A DNA stretch of 49,920 bases from an uncultured Blautia sp. (GCA_958367245.1 CATXEA010000023.1:1-49920); one strand, 5' to 3'; shown: positions 1 to 7,475, numbered from the stretch's first letter. Notes: generated by a model not told the origin, from the letters alone. Translations and numbers: made by a program.

Positions 1-99
1 AATCCGTGTTCAGTTTTTATCGGAAACCGTGCTCAGATGAGCCGGAATTTGCAATATATTCACCGGTGATACATCTTATAAAGAGTCATAAAAACTGAA

Positions 100-162
100 T
101 TTGTAAACAGAAAATTATATTTTTTATTTTTACAGTTTCAAGTTTACAAACAGATATCCCAA
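100..162 (+). repeat. 63-bp direct repeat, left copy (bounds the abiF cassette)
   Basis: This segment recurs at 1435-1497 in the same orientation with only two mismatches over 63 bases (61/63 by eye). It is AT-rich and contains TTTGTAAAC near its left end and GTTTACAAA towards its right, a short internal inverted repeat. The two copies enclose exactly the abiF-like gene and its upstream RNA, so the arrangement looks like a cassette inserted by recombination or target duplication. No transposase or integrase is present. Confidence 0.85.
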
Positions 163-168
163 CTTAAC

Positions 169-209
169 AAAAAGGCAGAAAGCATTCTTTTTACAGAACA
201 CTTCCTGCC
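169..209 (-). terminator. Rho-independent terminator of the abiF-like gene
   Basis: Read on the minus strand, a nine-pair stem (GGCAGGAAG with CTTTCTGCC, one G-U pair) is followed by a run of five T. It lies about 25 bases past the stop codon of the abiF-like gene and inside the left repeat boundary. Confidence 0.65.
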
Positions 210-233
210 ATATTACTTATTCTTTATTTGGTT

Positions 234-1190
234 TTATAATTTGTATCTGCTTATACTCTTCCAGTTTTCAGGAAAGCCCATTGTTTTGAGAAATAAATCC
301 TGACTTAGATTGCTCGTCTTTTTCATATACTGGTTAATTATATGATTCAAAGATTTTTTAAACTCAGAAAAATCATCTTTTGCGAGCAACATTCGAAACG
401 CAATCACAATAGAAAACAAATCGTTTTTTCCACATTCATATTTATTTCCATTCTGTGGAATTTTCATTTTTTTATGTAATGCAGTATCTGGAATATCAAA
501 CCTGCTCCTATATGAAAACAGTCTTTCATTATGGGCACAAACGTTTCTGTACAAAGTAAGCACTTTCATATACTGGATCAATTCTTTTTCACTTACATGC
601 TCAAAATGTATACTGATTTTCGTTTTCATGCTGGTTGTCAAAAATGAATACAGCTTTGACATTTGTCCAAATGTCAGGGTTTTCATAATGACCCACATCG
701 GAACATTTCCATATGTTTTTCTTTGATAAACCACATATGCGTGATCTGTGTTTTTCTTTGCTTCTCTATCCAGTATGGCTATTAAACCAGCAATTTTCTT
801 TTTATTTGCTCCTGAATTATTATAATGTGCAGCATCCAGATAATCCTCTTGTTTTTCTGAATAAGTATTACAAAAATGATAGGAAATCAGCGATCTCATT
901 TTTTGCTCAAAATGACAGAGATATTGGAAAATCAATGCACGAAGCTTTTCATCAAATTCATATAAAGCAACAATATCCTCAAAGGTTGTTCCTCTCCTGT
1001 ATTTTCTTGTCATGGGGTTATAAAATAGATTTTTGTACCCATCTATCAGGGCAAAATAACTGATGTCTTCTAACTTAGATGCTGCGAACTTACGGTCAGT
1101 AATAACCATCCCTTTTCGCTCAACGAGATTCTGGATTTGTTCTTCATAGTTCAAAAATGGTTTTATCGGTTTTAATGCTTTTTCTATCAT
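234..1190 (-). CDS. abiF: AbiF/AbiD-like abortive infection HEPN protein (Abi_2 family)
   Basis: This 318-residue protein has the layout of the Abi_2 (AbiD/AbiF) family of phage-resistance toxins. Near residues 35-70 it carries the family-like stretch with KLEDISYF and YKNLFYN, and at 215-220 the HEPN ribonuclease motif R-x4-H in RNVCAH. Family knowledge: AbiF-like HEPN proteins are predicted RNA-cleaving toxins and are usually preceded by a small structured RNA, the abiF motif, thought to act as an RNA antitoxin. A candidate RNA with its own promoter and terminator is found at 1222-1290. The ATG start has AGGTGA five bases upstream. The gene sits alone between two 63-bp direct repeats, which suggests horizontal acquisition. 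The family assignment is fairly secure; activity and the target phage are unknown. Confidence 0.8.
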   Translation of the reverse strand: MIEKALKPIKPFLNYEEQIQNLVERKGMVITDRKFAASKLEDISYFALIDGYKNLFYNPMTRKYRRGTTFEDIVALYEFDEKLRALIFQYLCHFEQKMRSLISYHFCNTYSEKQEDYLDAAHYNNSGANKKKIAGLIAILDREAKKNTDHAYVVYQRKTYGNVPMWVIMKTLTFGQMSKLYSFLTTSMKTKISIHFEHVSEKELIQYMKVLTLYRNVCAHNERLFSYRSRFDIPDTALHKKMKIPQNGNKYECGKNDLFSIVIAFRMLLAKDDFSEFKKSLNHIINQYMKKTSNLSQDLFLKTMGFPENWKSISRYKL

Positions 1191-1221
1191 TTTTCACCTG
1201 CTATAAAAATCTGCTATATAG

Positions 1222-1290
1222 AAAAACGGAGGGCCCTCAGGTCCTCCGTCCGGTCGCAGGCATCGCAAGTTTCTGCAACCTGATCACTGA
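1222..1290 (-). ncRNA. Predicted abiF-type small RNA (RNA antitoxin candidate)
   Basis: The minus strand upstream of the abiF-like gene holds a compact transcription unit. A promoter (TTGCCT, 17 bases, TAGAAT; 1324-1296) is followed by about 69 bases that fold into a stem TTGCAG/CTGCGA and then a terminator hairpin CGGAGG/CCTCCG with five T. TCAGGT (1283-1278) is exactly complementary to ACCTGA (1242-1237) in the loop of the terminator hairpin, giving a possible pseudoknot. The unit ends about 30 bases before the abiF start codon, as expected for a type III-like RNA antitoxin whose terminator limits read-through into the toxin. The structure was found by eye, with no covariance search. The known abiF RNA motif is the obvious comparison. 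Confidence 0.6.
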
Positions 1291-1295
1291 CAGAT

Positions 1296-1324
1296 ATTCT
1301 AACACGAACCTTTATAAAAGGCAA
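1296..1324 (-). promoter_or_regulatory. Sigma-A type promoter of the abiF-associated RNA
   Basis: On the minus strand TTGCCT (1324-1319) is separated by 17 bases from TAGAAT (1301-1296). The predicted start near 1290 gives a short RNA ending at the hairpin terminator at 1222-1248. Confidence 0.55.
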
Positions 1325-1434
1325 GTGCTTTTTGCGAACATTTGTCAGTATCTATTATATGTTTATTTTTATATCACATTCCCATCTTTTCCCCTTGTGT
1401 GTACCTATGTGAAGGACAACTTTATTAACAGACA

Positions 1435-1497
1435 TTTGTAAACAAAAAATTATATTTTTTATTTTTACAGTTTCAAGTTTACAAACAGATACCCCAA
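1435..1497 (+). repeat. 63-bp direct repeat, right copy
   Basis: This is the second copy of the repeat at 100-162, with two mismatches and the same orientation. It ends about 50 bases before the start codon of the UviB/BhlA-like gene. The period from repeat to repeat is 1,335 bases and contains only the abiF-like gene and its RNA. Confidence 0.85.
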
Positions 1498-1545
1498 TGA
1501 CTCCTTTTACAATGAAACAATCTATTTAGAAAGGAGGCGCCGTAC

Positions 1546-1785
1546 ATGGAGTCAACAATCCTCGATGCTGCTTTGTCTCAGGGAATATGGGCTGTGCTTG
1601 CAATCTTTCTTCTTATTTATATTGTTAAAGCAAACGAGAAACGTGACCAGAAACAGGAAGAAAGAGAAAAGAACTATCAGACTGTAATCGAAAAGCTTAC
1701 AGAAAGTTTTCGCGTACTAAATGAAGTACAAAAAGACTTACAGGAAATTAAGGACTGTATTTTGACAACAGAGAAAAAAGAATAG
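1546..1785 (+). CDS. UviB/BhlA-type holin-like small membrane protein
   Basis: This 79-residue protein starts MESTILDAALSQGIWA, has one hydrophobic segment at about residues 12-28, and then a charged helical tail (KRDQKQEEREKNYQ) predicted to be coiled coil. This pattern matches the BhlA/UviB family of holin-like peptides, known from the bacteriocin-linked UviB of Clostridium perfringens and from phage and PBSX-like lysis cassettes. The start has a strong AAAGGAGG site. No endolysin, bacteriocin or phage structural gene is adjacent, so it is either a remnant of a lost prophage or bacteriocin locus or a stand-alone lysis/secretion factor. Confidence 0.8.
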   Translation: MESTILDAALSQGIWAVLAIFLLIYIVKANEKRDQKQEEREKNYQTVIEKLTESFRVLNEVQKDLQEIKDCILTTEKKE

Positions 1786-2135
1786 TCCCCAAACGCAATT
1801 CCAGACATTTCAGTCTCAGGAAAATCTAAATTACAAATCGGTTTCAGCCCTGTGTTATCATGCAGATATGAAAAATCAATCACAGCCAAACTCACTGCAT
1901 ATCGGAGCATATTCAAACATGCTTCGGGCTGTGATTCATTTTTCTACACCGTATCATATCTTTTGCGCCGGATGAAGACACACTTCCCCCCAATTTCTCC
2001 GGCGCAATCAAAAAGAGCGCCTACCAGCTCTGATAGATGCTCTCTTACCTATTGCTATTTACTTGTCTTCTGTCAATCCTTTTCCCATATATGATACTAT
2101 ACACATTCACCCTACAACAATCATTAATATTCTTA
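1786..2135. other. Intergenic stretch with an orphan leader hairpin; no convincing gene
   Basis: No intact gene is supported here. The minus strand of about 1800-1916 carries an open frame (including FSYLHDNTGLKPIC) with no start site or family that I recognise, possibly a decayed gene end. The plus strand holds a hairpin at 1965-2005 matching the leaders of the LRR genes, followed by an imperfect stem (roughly 2010-2045) but no ribosome binding site or gene. Confidence 0.5.
1965..2005 (+). promoter_or_regulatory. Orphan copy of the LRR-leader hairpin
   Basis: The stem GCGCCGGA/TCCGGCGC encloses a loop containing ACACACTTCCCC, the same loop core as the hairpins before the genes at 3172, 5316 and 7476. 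It is preceded by CGTATCATATC (1950-1960), which is also found just before the third LRR leader hairpin (7398-7408). No start codon follows it on the plus strand. Confidence 0.6.
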
Positions 2136-2570
2136 TCACTCTTCATTCGGCTTTTTTTCTTTTCCAAATAAATACTGTTCCGCAAGTTCCAATATTTTAC
2201 TCGCTGTGTCAATCTGTTGTAAAGTTACGTCTTTAGAAGCAATATAAAAGGTATCATAATCGCTTGCATGCCGTATTTCCTCTGCTTTTACAATTTTACG
2301 ACCCAATTCACGAGGAAAGATTTCCGACTGTACATAATTTTTATTAAAATAACTAAGCGTATCTTTGTGACGTTTAAATGAAATCCTTTCTTTCGCAAGA
2401 ATTGCACAAATAGTATGAAAGATGCTGTAATATGCCCGATTATTCGCTGCCCGGTACTGTCCTGCCTCAAAAGTGAGATTAGCAGTCTCCAAATCTTCCC
2501 TTGCAACATTCAGCCGATGACGAGCCACATCTATTTCAGTTCCAACATCCAAAATTTCAGGCTGCTTCAT
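2136..2570 (-). CDS. HEPN domain protein (toxin partner of MNT nucleotidyltransferase)
   Basis: The 144-residue sequence is a stand-alone HEPN domain. It has the helical stretch YRAANNRAYYSIFH (residues 39-52) and a C-terminal R-x3-DYD signature (R100, D104-Y105-D106), as in the PF05168-type HEPN proteins paired with minimal nucleotidyltransferases. In characterised MNT-HEPN (MntA/HepT) modules the HEPN protein is an RNase toxin held in check by AMPylation from its partner. Here it overlaps the 3' end of the nucleotidyltransferase gene by 14 bases on the same strand, so the two are probably co-translated. It lacks the classical R-x4-6-H spacing of HepT, so ribonuclease activity is not assured. 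Confidence 0.8.
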   Translation of the reverse strand: MKQPEILDVGTEIDVARHRLNVAREDLETANLTFEAGQYRAANNRAYYSIFHTICAILAKERISFKRHKDTLSYFNKNYVQSEIFPRELGRKIVKAEEIRHASDYDTFYIASKDVTLQQIDTASKILELAEQYLFGKEKKPNEE

Positions 2571-2898
2571 ATAAAACTACCCCTTCCTTCTGAACATTGC
2601 TGTAAAAAGGATATGCTTCCACCCAACACTTGAAATGCTGAAGATTTTTCACAACAGGCATCATCCATATATTATAGTTTACATTATACTCATATCCCAC
2701 TTCCGACAAAGCATCTGAATATGCATCTATTTCCTCTGGTTTCAAATCTACTAATAACATAATATCCACATCTGAATCAGAGGTATAATCCCCCCTTGCA
2801 TAAGAACCATATAAAATAACAGTTTTAAGATGTGAGCCATAAATCTTTTGTACTTCTGATAAATATTGAGTAAGCAGTGCGTGAATTGTCTGTGGCAT
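2557..2898 (-). CDS. Minimal nucleotidyltransferase (MNT), antitoxin of the MNT-HEPN pair
   Basis: This 113-residue protein carries the pol-beta nucleotidyltransferase signature GS-x10-DxD (G31-S32, D43 and D45), the hallmark of MNT/MntA antitoxins. I chose the ATG at 2898 because AGGAGGGG lies five bases upstream; an upstream in-frame extension of 24 codons lacks such a site. The gene precedes and overlaps its HEPN partner. Known MntA proteins transfer AMP to the HEPN toxin and neutralise it. A good promoter lies just upstream (2927-2955). The closest alternatives are aminoglycoside-type nucleotidyltransferases, which are much longer. Confidence 0.85.
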   Translation of the reverse strand: MPQTIHALLTQYLSEVQKIYGSHLKTVILYGSYARGDYTSDSDVDIMLLVDLKPEEIDAYSDALSEVGYEYNVNYNIWMMPVVKNLQHFKCWVEAYPFYSNVQKEGVVLYEAA

Positions 2899-2926
2899 AC
2901 AACCCCTCCTTTCTCCTGATAAATCA

Positions 2927-2955
2927 AGTATAATCCACTTTAATAAATTTCGCAA
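2927..2955 (-). promoter_or_regulatory. Promoter of the MNT-HEPN operon
   Basis: On the minus strand TTGCGA (2955-2950), a 17-base spacer and TATACT (2932-2927) form a sigma-A type promoter, which puts the start of transcription about 20 bases before the MNT ribosome binding site. Confidence 0.6.
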
Positions 2956-3031
2956 CCGCCGCGTTCCCACGAGAGTTTAAAGTCTCCACTTCCAACATCT
3001 GAAATTTTATATTTTAAAACCAATTAACAAT

Positions 3032-3171
3032 GTCACTTAAGCGCAGATAAAAGTCAAATTACAACCCCACTTTATTTCTATACTATAATATAAGTGTAAA
3101 ATTTTTATACCGGATGGACGACACACTTCCCCAGAGTCCTCCGGTATAGCTATAGAAAGGAGCGATTATTT
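3032..3171 (+). promoter_or_regulatory. Promoter and hairpin leader of LRR gene 1
   Basis: This block is nearly identical to 5175-5315. It contains TATAAT at 3084-3089, then a nine-pair hairpin (TATACCGGA/TCCGGTATA, 3106-3148) whose loop holds ACACACTTCCCC, then GAAAGGAG and the start codon. The hairpin would lie close to the 5' end of the mRNA. The stem sequence differs from the other copies while pairing is kept, and the loop is conserved, which argues for an RNA-level function such as mRNA protection or protein binding. Confidence 0.65.
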
Positions 3172-5103
3172 ATGATGAGAAAAAATTTATGGTTGATTTG
3201 TGTAACAGCCGCAGTTATGGCAGCAGGCAGCACCGTCTATGCCTCGGATTTCTCCGACGGTGAAACGCCGGTTATCAGCGCTGAAGAACCACAGCATATG
3301 GATTCCGCAGAAATTTTTGACGATGGAAGCCCTGAAGAACAGGAACCTGTTTTCGACGATACTGTTTCTGAAACGGAACTTCCGGCAGCAGAAGTTTCTG
3401 CCTCCTCTGTTCCTCTTGACGAGGCTCATTTCCCGAATAAGAAGTTTCGGGAATATTTAGCTACAAAGGATGAAAATAAGAATCAGATTCTTGACTGCAA
3501 TGAAATCCAGAAAATCACCTATTTAAATGCAGGAGATATCGGTACTTATCAAGATAACATTTCTATGGAAGGATATCAATATCTCACTTCCCTGGAGGAT
3601 TTAACTCTTCTTATGGAGGGGAAGCATGATGTCTCTCTTACCCTTGATTTCTCATCCCTGCCAAATCTAAAAAAATTAAAGGTTAATCTGTTTTGCGACG
3701 ATCCCTGGGAGGACGGCATCGCGTGGTCCACACCTACAATCCTTTCTCTGACCTCCAACAGTCAGTTGGAAGACCTTACCGTTGACTGCGATGTGAGAGA
3801 TATCCTCCTTCCGACAGACTGCAATATCCGGAAATACAGCATCAGTTGCTGGGATAGCGGCTACGATGACTGGGCAAATCATTCCCATGACAAAAATACC
3901 CCCAACCGCCTTGTCGATTTGATTCCGCAGATGCCGGAGCTTGAAGAGATCTTTATTTCTAACTTTGGTTCCATTAGTCTGGACACCAGCAGAAACTCTC
4001 ATTTAAGGATTTTAGATCTTGATGGCACAGGTGACTGGGGTCTTTCTTCCCTTTTTGATTTCAGCAAAAATCCGGAACTCGAGGTTCTTCGTTTACACAA
4101 TATGCCCCTGCTTCAGGATAAGTTGGATCTTTCAAACTGTACCAGACTGCAGACAGTTGATTTTACAAATCTGCGTACCAAGAAATCTGCATATGGCTCG
4201 AATATTGAGGAGACTTTTTCAATGATCGATCTGGGTAACTGCCATCCCAAGACTGTTCACGTAGTCTACGATGAATTGCACCATTCTGTTTCTTCCAGCG
4301 GTTATATTGATTTTTCCTCTACAGATAACTGGAATCCGGATCGTCTCTGCCCAAATAATAATCGTGAAAATTTTGTTTTTCACGATTCCAAACTGTTCCC
4401 TGTCAATCTGGCAAACGACCAGCTCATACAGGGAGGCAAATTCTATTACTATCTGAATGATGCAAAAACTGCCGTTGCAGAAGTTCCGTTCACCATGACA
4501 GACATCTACAACCCGGAAATGGCCACCGGACTTACCGTAACAAAGAAATCCGGCACTTCCCTTACTTGTAAATGGAATCCTGTAAAAAGGCCCCATGACC
4601 GCTATGTTGTTTATCTTCAGGATTCAAAAACAGATAAAACTATCAAACGGGTAACCTTAAAGAAAAACGTAACTTCCACAACCTTTAAGGGACTGAAATC
4701 CGGACAGAGATACAAGCTTGTAGTCCGCGCCTACCGAACCCAAAATAATAAAAATTACTACTCTCCACACTACGACAGCAATATTTACGACTTTACCATA
4801 CCGAAAACTCCTTCATTGAAGGCAAAACAGGTTTCCGACCGTAAGGTTAAGCTTTACTGGAAAAAGAATCCGGCGCCTTACCGTGACGGCATCAGCCAGT
4901 ATGGAATCTACTGCCGTAAGGAAGGCGAGAAGTCGTATCAGAGAATAGCGAAACTTTCCGACACAAAGGACAGCTTTACTACGGGAAAATTAAAGAAAAA
5001 TACCACTTATTATTTCCGTATCCGAAGCTTTATCAGAGAGGACCGACACGACAGCCCTACCGCCGGATCATACTCCAAAACCATTAAGATAACCATTAAA
5101 TAG
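3172..5103 (+). CDS. Secreted EF-hand/LRR/fibronectin-III protein, paralog 1
   Basis: The 643-residue protein begins with a signal peptide (about residues 1-24, cut near VYA-SD), then an acidic stretch rich in E and D. The motif DEAHFPNKKFREYL follows, and then a perfect EF-hand-type calcium loop (D100, N102, N104, E111). Residues about 120-440 are leucine-rich with irregular LRR repeats (for example FSSLPNLKKLKV). Two fibronectin type III-like domains (about 450-545 and 548-643) end the protein. There is no LPXTG or obvious membrane anchor, so it is secreted or held at the surface non-covalently. Related Lachnospiraceae proteins are taken to be surface or adhesion proteins; the ligand is unknown. 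It is the first of four tandem paralogs. Confidence 0.8.
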   Translation: MMRKNLWLICVTAAVMAAGSTVYASDFSDGETPVISAEEPQHMDSAEIFDDGSPEEQEPVFDDTVSETELPAAEVSASSVPLDEAHFPNKKFREYLATKDENKNQILDCNEIQKITYLNAGDIGTYQDNISMEGYQYLTSLEDLTLLMEGKHDVSLTLDFSSLPNLKKLKVNLFCDDPWEDGIAWSTPTILSLTSNSQLEDLTVDCDVRDILLPTDCNIRKYSISCWDSGYDDWANHSHDKNTPNRLVDLIPQMPELEEIFISNFGSISLDTSRNSHLRILDLDGTGDWGLSSLFDFSKNPELEVLRLHNMPLLQDKLDLSNCTRLQTVDFTNLRTKKSAYGSNIEETFSMIDLGNCHPKTVHVVYDELHHSVSSSGYIDFSSTDNWNPDRLCPNNNRENFVFHDSKLFPVNLANDQLIQGGKFYYYLNDAKTAVAEVPFTMTDIYNPEMATGLTVTKKSGTSLTCKWNPVKRPHDRYVVYLQDSKTDKTIKRVTLKKNVTSTTFKGLKSGQRYKLVVRAYRTQNNKNYYSPHYDSNIYDFTIPKTPSLKAKQVSDRKVKLYWKKNPAPYRDGISQYGIYCRKEGEKSYQRIAKLSDTKDSFTTGKLKKNTTYYFRIRSFIREDRHDSPTAGSYSKTIKITIK

Positions 5104-5110
5104 CAATATT

Positions 5111-5156
5111 CAACCCGAATTACTACAGATTTTCTGTAAATAATTCGGGTTGATTT
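5111..5156 (+). terminator. Terminator after LRR gene 1
   Basis: A perfect 12-pair stem (CAACCCGAATTA/TAATTCGGGTTG) is followed by ATTTTAATTTT, directly after the stop codon at 5103. The next paralog therefore has its own promoter. Confidence 0.8.
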
Positions 5157-5174
5157 TAATTTTGCAATTTCAAC

Positions 5175-5315
5175 GTCACTTAAGCGCCGATAAAAGACAA
5201 ATTACAAACCCACTTTATTTCTATGCTATAATGCAAATGTAAAATTTTTACACCGGATGGACGACACACTTCCCCAAAGGTTCTCCGGTATAGCTATAGA
5301 AAGGAGCGATTATTT
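5175..5315 (+). promoter_or_regulatory. Promoter and hairpin leader of LRR gene 2
   Basis: This is a near copy of 3032-3171. It has an extended -10 element TGCTATAAT (5224-5232), a hairpin ACCGGA/TCCGGT (5252-5289) with ACACACTTCCCC in the loop, and the same GAAAGGAGCGATTATTT start region. The similarity continues into the signal-peptide codons. Confidence 0.65.
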
Positions 5316-7250
5316 ATGAAGAAAAAAAATTTATGGATGATTTGTGCCGCAGCCGCAGTTATGGCAGCAGGCAGCACCGTCTATGCCGCGGATTTCTCCG
5401 ACGGTGAAGCGCCGGTTATCAGCGCTGAAGAACCACAGCTTATGGATTCCGCAGAAATTTTTGACGATGGAAGTCTTGAAGAACAGGAACCGGTTTTCGG
5501 CGATACTGTTTCTGAAACGGAACTTCCGTCAGCAGAAACTTCTGCCTCCTCTGTTCCTCTTGACGAGGCTCATTTCCCGAATAAGCTTTTCCGGGAATAC
5601 TTATCTGCAAGAGACGAAAACAAAAACAATATTCTTGACAGAACTGAAATTGAAAAAATCACCAGTCTGAACGCGAAAGATATCGGTACATTGTATGATA
5701 GTTTCTCTATGGACGGCTATCAATACCTGACTGCTCTTGAAGATCTGACCCTTCTGATAAAAGGGAATGATAACTCCAATCAGACGATCACTCTGGACTT
5801 CTCAACCTTGCCATCCCTGAAAAAGCTGGATGTAGACTTATATTCCATGAATCTTGAAGATGAGGTAAATAAATCGACCCCAGCCGTCCTCTCCCTCGTA
5901 TCCAACAGGCAATTAACAGACCTCTCTGTTTCCTGCGATGTCAGAGAACTCCTTCTCCCGACAGACTGCGGCATTACAAATTACTCCGTAAAGTGCTGGA
6001 GTCCGTCTGGTGAACAGGAATGGTTCGACCACTCCCATGACAGTGATAAAAACCAGTTTCTTGAGCCTATCGCCCAAATGCCTCACCTTGATACTCTGTA
6101 CATTTCCGGTTTCGATAATTTCACTTTAAGCCCTGTCCACAACCCGGAACTCAGAATTGTAGATGTATACAACGGCGACCCTGATTTCATCCAGATATCT
6201 GCAACCTTTGATTTCTCCCATAATCCTAATCTGGAGATACTTCGTCTCAGAAGCGTACAGCTCATGCAGGACAAGCTGGATCTTTCCAACTGTACCAAAC
6301 TTCAGACCATTGACTTTACAGACTTTACCACACAGCATAATAATCTTGACTTCACAGTGGAAGACTTCGCAATGATCGACCTTGGAAACTGCCATCCTCA
6401 GACAGCCCGCGTGGTTTATGAAAAGCTTTCTCTTCCTGTTTCAAAGAGCGGATATATTGACTTCTCAAATACCCCCTGCTGGAATCCCAGCCGTATCCGG
6501 GAATATGGCAACGACGGCTTTGAATTCCATGATTCCAAGATGTTTCCATCCGAACTTGGACGTGAGCAGGATCTGGTATCCGGATCGTTTAAATACTACC
6601 TGAACGATGCCCGCACGATTCTTGCGGAAGTTCCGTTCACCATGACAGACATCTACAATCCGGAAATGATCACCAGCCTTAAGGTAACAGAAAAAACAGA
6701 ATCCTCCCTCACCTGTAAATGGAATCCTGCAAAGAGGGCTCATGACCGCTATGTTGTTTACCTTCAGAATTCTGACACAGACGAAACCATTAAACGTGTT
6801 ACCTTAAAGAGTTCCGCAACTTCTACAACTTTCAAAGGACTCAAAGCCGGTCAGCGTTATAAACTGGTTGTCCGCGCTTATCGCACGGTAAACGACGTAA
6901 ATTACTATTCTCCTCATTACGACGGCAATGTCATCTGCTTCACCACTCCTAAGTCTCCGACTTTAAAAGCAGACCTTAAGTCCAACCGTAAAGTGAAGTT
7001 TACCTGGAAAAAAACTCCGGCGGCTTACCGCGACGGCGAATGCCAGTACGTCCTCTATTACCGCACTTCTAAAGACAAGCACTATCAGCAGCTTGCCAAG
7101 CTTGCAGATACGAAACAGCAGTTTACTACAAAGAAATTAAAGAAAAATACAACCTATTATTTCCGTATGCGCAGTATCATCCGCGATGAGGATGGAAATT
7201 ACACGACCAAGGGCAAATTCACAAATACCATTAAGATTACTGTTAAATAG
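5316..7250 (+). CDS. Secreted EF-hand/LRR/fibronectin-III protein, paralog 2
   Basis: The 644 residues follow the same plan as paralog 1. There is a signal peptide ending near VYAADF, an acidic spacer, a DEAHFPNKLFREYL motif, an EF-hand loop (DENKNNILDRTE), an LRR region with repeats such as FSTLPSLKKLDV, and two fibronectin-III-like domains that end with NTIKITVK. The first roughly 90 codons are almost identical to paralogs 1 and 3, whereas the LRR region has diverged strongly. This suggests either recent exchange of the 5' parts or diversifying change of the ectodomain. A strong terminator precedes it; only a short inverted repeat without a T run follows it. Confidence 0.8.
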   Translation: MKKKNLWMICAAAAVMAAGSTVYAADFSDGEAPVISAEEPQLMDSAEIFDDGSLEEQEPVFGDTVSETELPSAETSASSVPLDEAHFPNKLFREYLSARDENKNNILDRTEIEKITSLNAKDIGTLYDSFSMDGYQYLTALEDLTLLIKGNDNSNQTITLDFSTLPSLKKLDVDLYSMNLEDEVNKSTPAVLSLVSNRQLTDLSVSCDVRELLLPTDCGITNYSVKCWSPSGEQEWFDHSHDSDKNQFLEPIAQMPHLDTLYISGFDNFTLSPVHNPELRIVDVYNGDPDFIQISATFDFSHNPNLEILRLRSVQLMQDKLDLSNCTKLQTIDFTDFTTQHNNLDFTVEDFAMIDLGNCHPQTARVVYEKLSLPVSKSGYIDFSNTPCWNPSRIREYGNDGFEFHDSKMFPSELGREQDLVSGSFKYYLNDARTILAEVPFTMTDIYNPEMITSLKVTEKTESSLTCKWNPAKRAHDRYVVYLQNSDTDETIKRVTLKSSATSTTFKGLKAGQRYKLVVRAYRTVNDVNYYSPHYDGNVICFTTPKSPTLKADLKSNRKVKFTWKKTPAAYRDGECQYVLYYRTSKDKHYQQLAKLADTKQQFTTKKLKKNTTYYFRMRSIIRDEDGNYTTKGKFTNTIKITVK

Positions 7251-7309
7251 TATTTTATGAACCGTAATTTAACGGTCACTTCCGAACCTATAAGGGACAT
7301 TTTGAAGAA

Positions 7310-7475
7310 AGCGTATTCGCCCATGCTATAATAGGTTATGGAAAAATAATTCCGGTTCATTCACTGCTTATTACATCGACCGCAATTATTTTTCAATCGT
7401 ATCATATCATTCGCATCGGCAGACAGCACACTTCCCCCAGTCTGCCGATGCGATTCAGGAAAGGAGCGATTATTT
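7310..7475 (+). promoter_or_regulatory. Promoter and hairpin leader of LRR gene 3
   Basis: An extended -10 TGCTATAAT lies at 7324-7332. A second candidate, CGTATCATATC, lies directly before the hairpin, as at 1950. The hairpin has a perfect 14-pair stem (7411-7424 with 7440-7453) that is entirely different in sequence from the other leaders, yet its loop keeps CACACTTCCCCC. The region ends in the same AAAGGAGCGATTATTT ribosome binding segment. Confidence 0.65.

Noticed and set aside
1677..1916. 79-codon frame on the minus strand
   Set aside because: Half of it is antisense to the UviB-like gene, and no start site or known domain supports it; only its upstream part may be a gene remnant.
7255..7280. 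Short inverted repeat after LRR gene 2 as a terminator
   Set aside because: ACCGT/ACGGT is only five pairs and is not followed by a T run.
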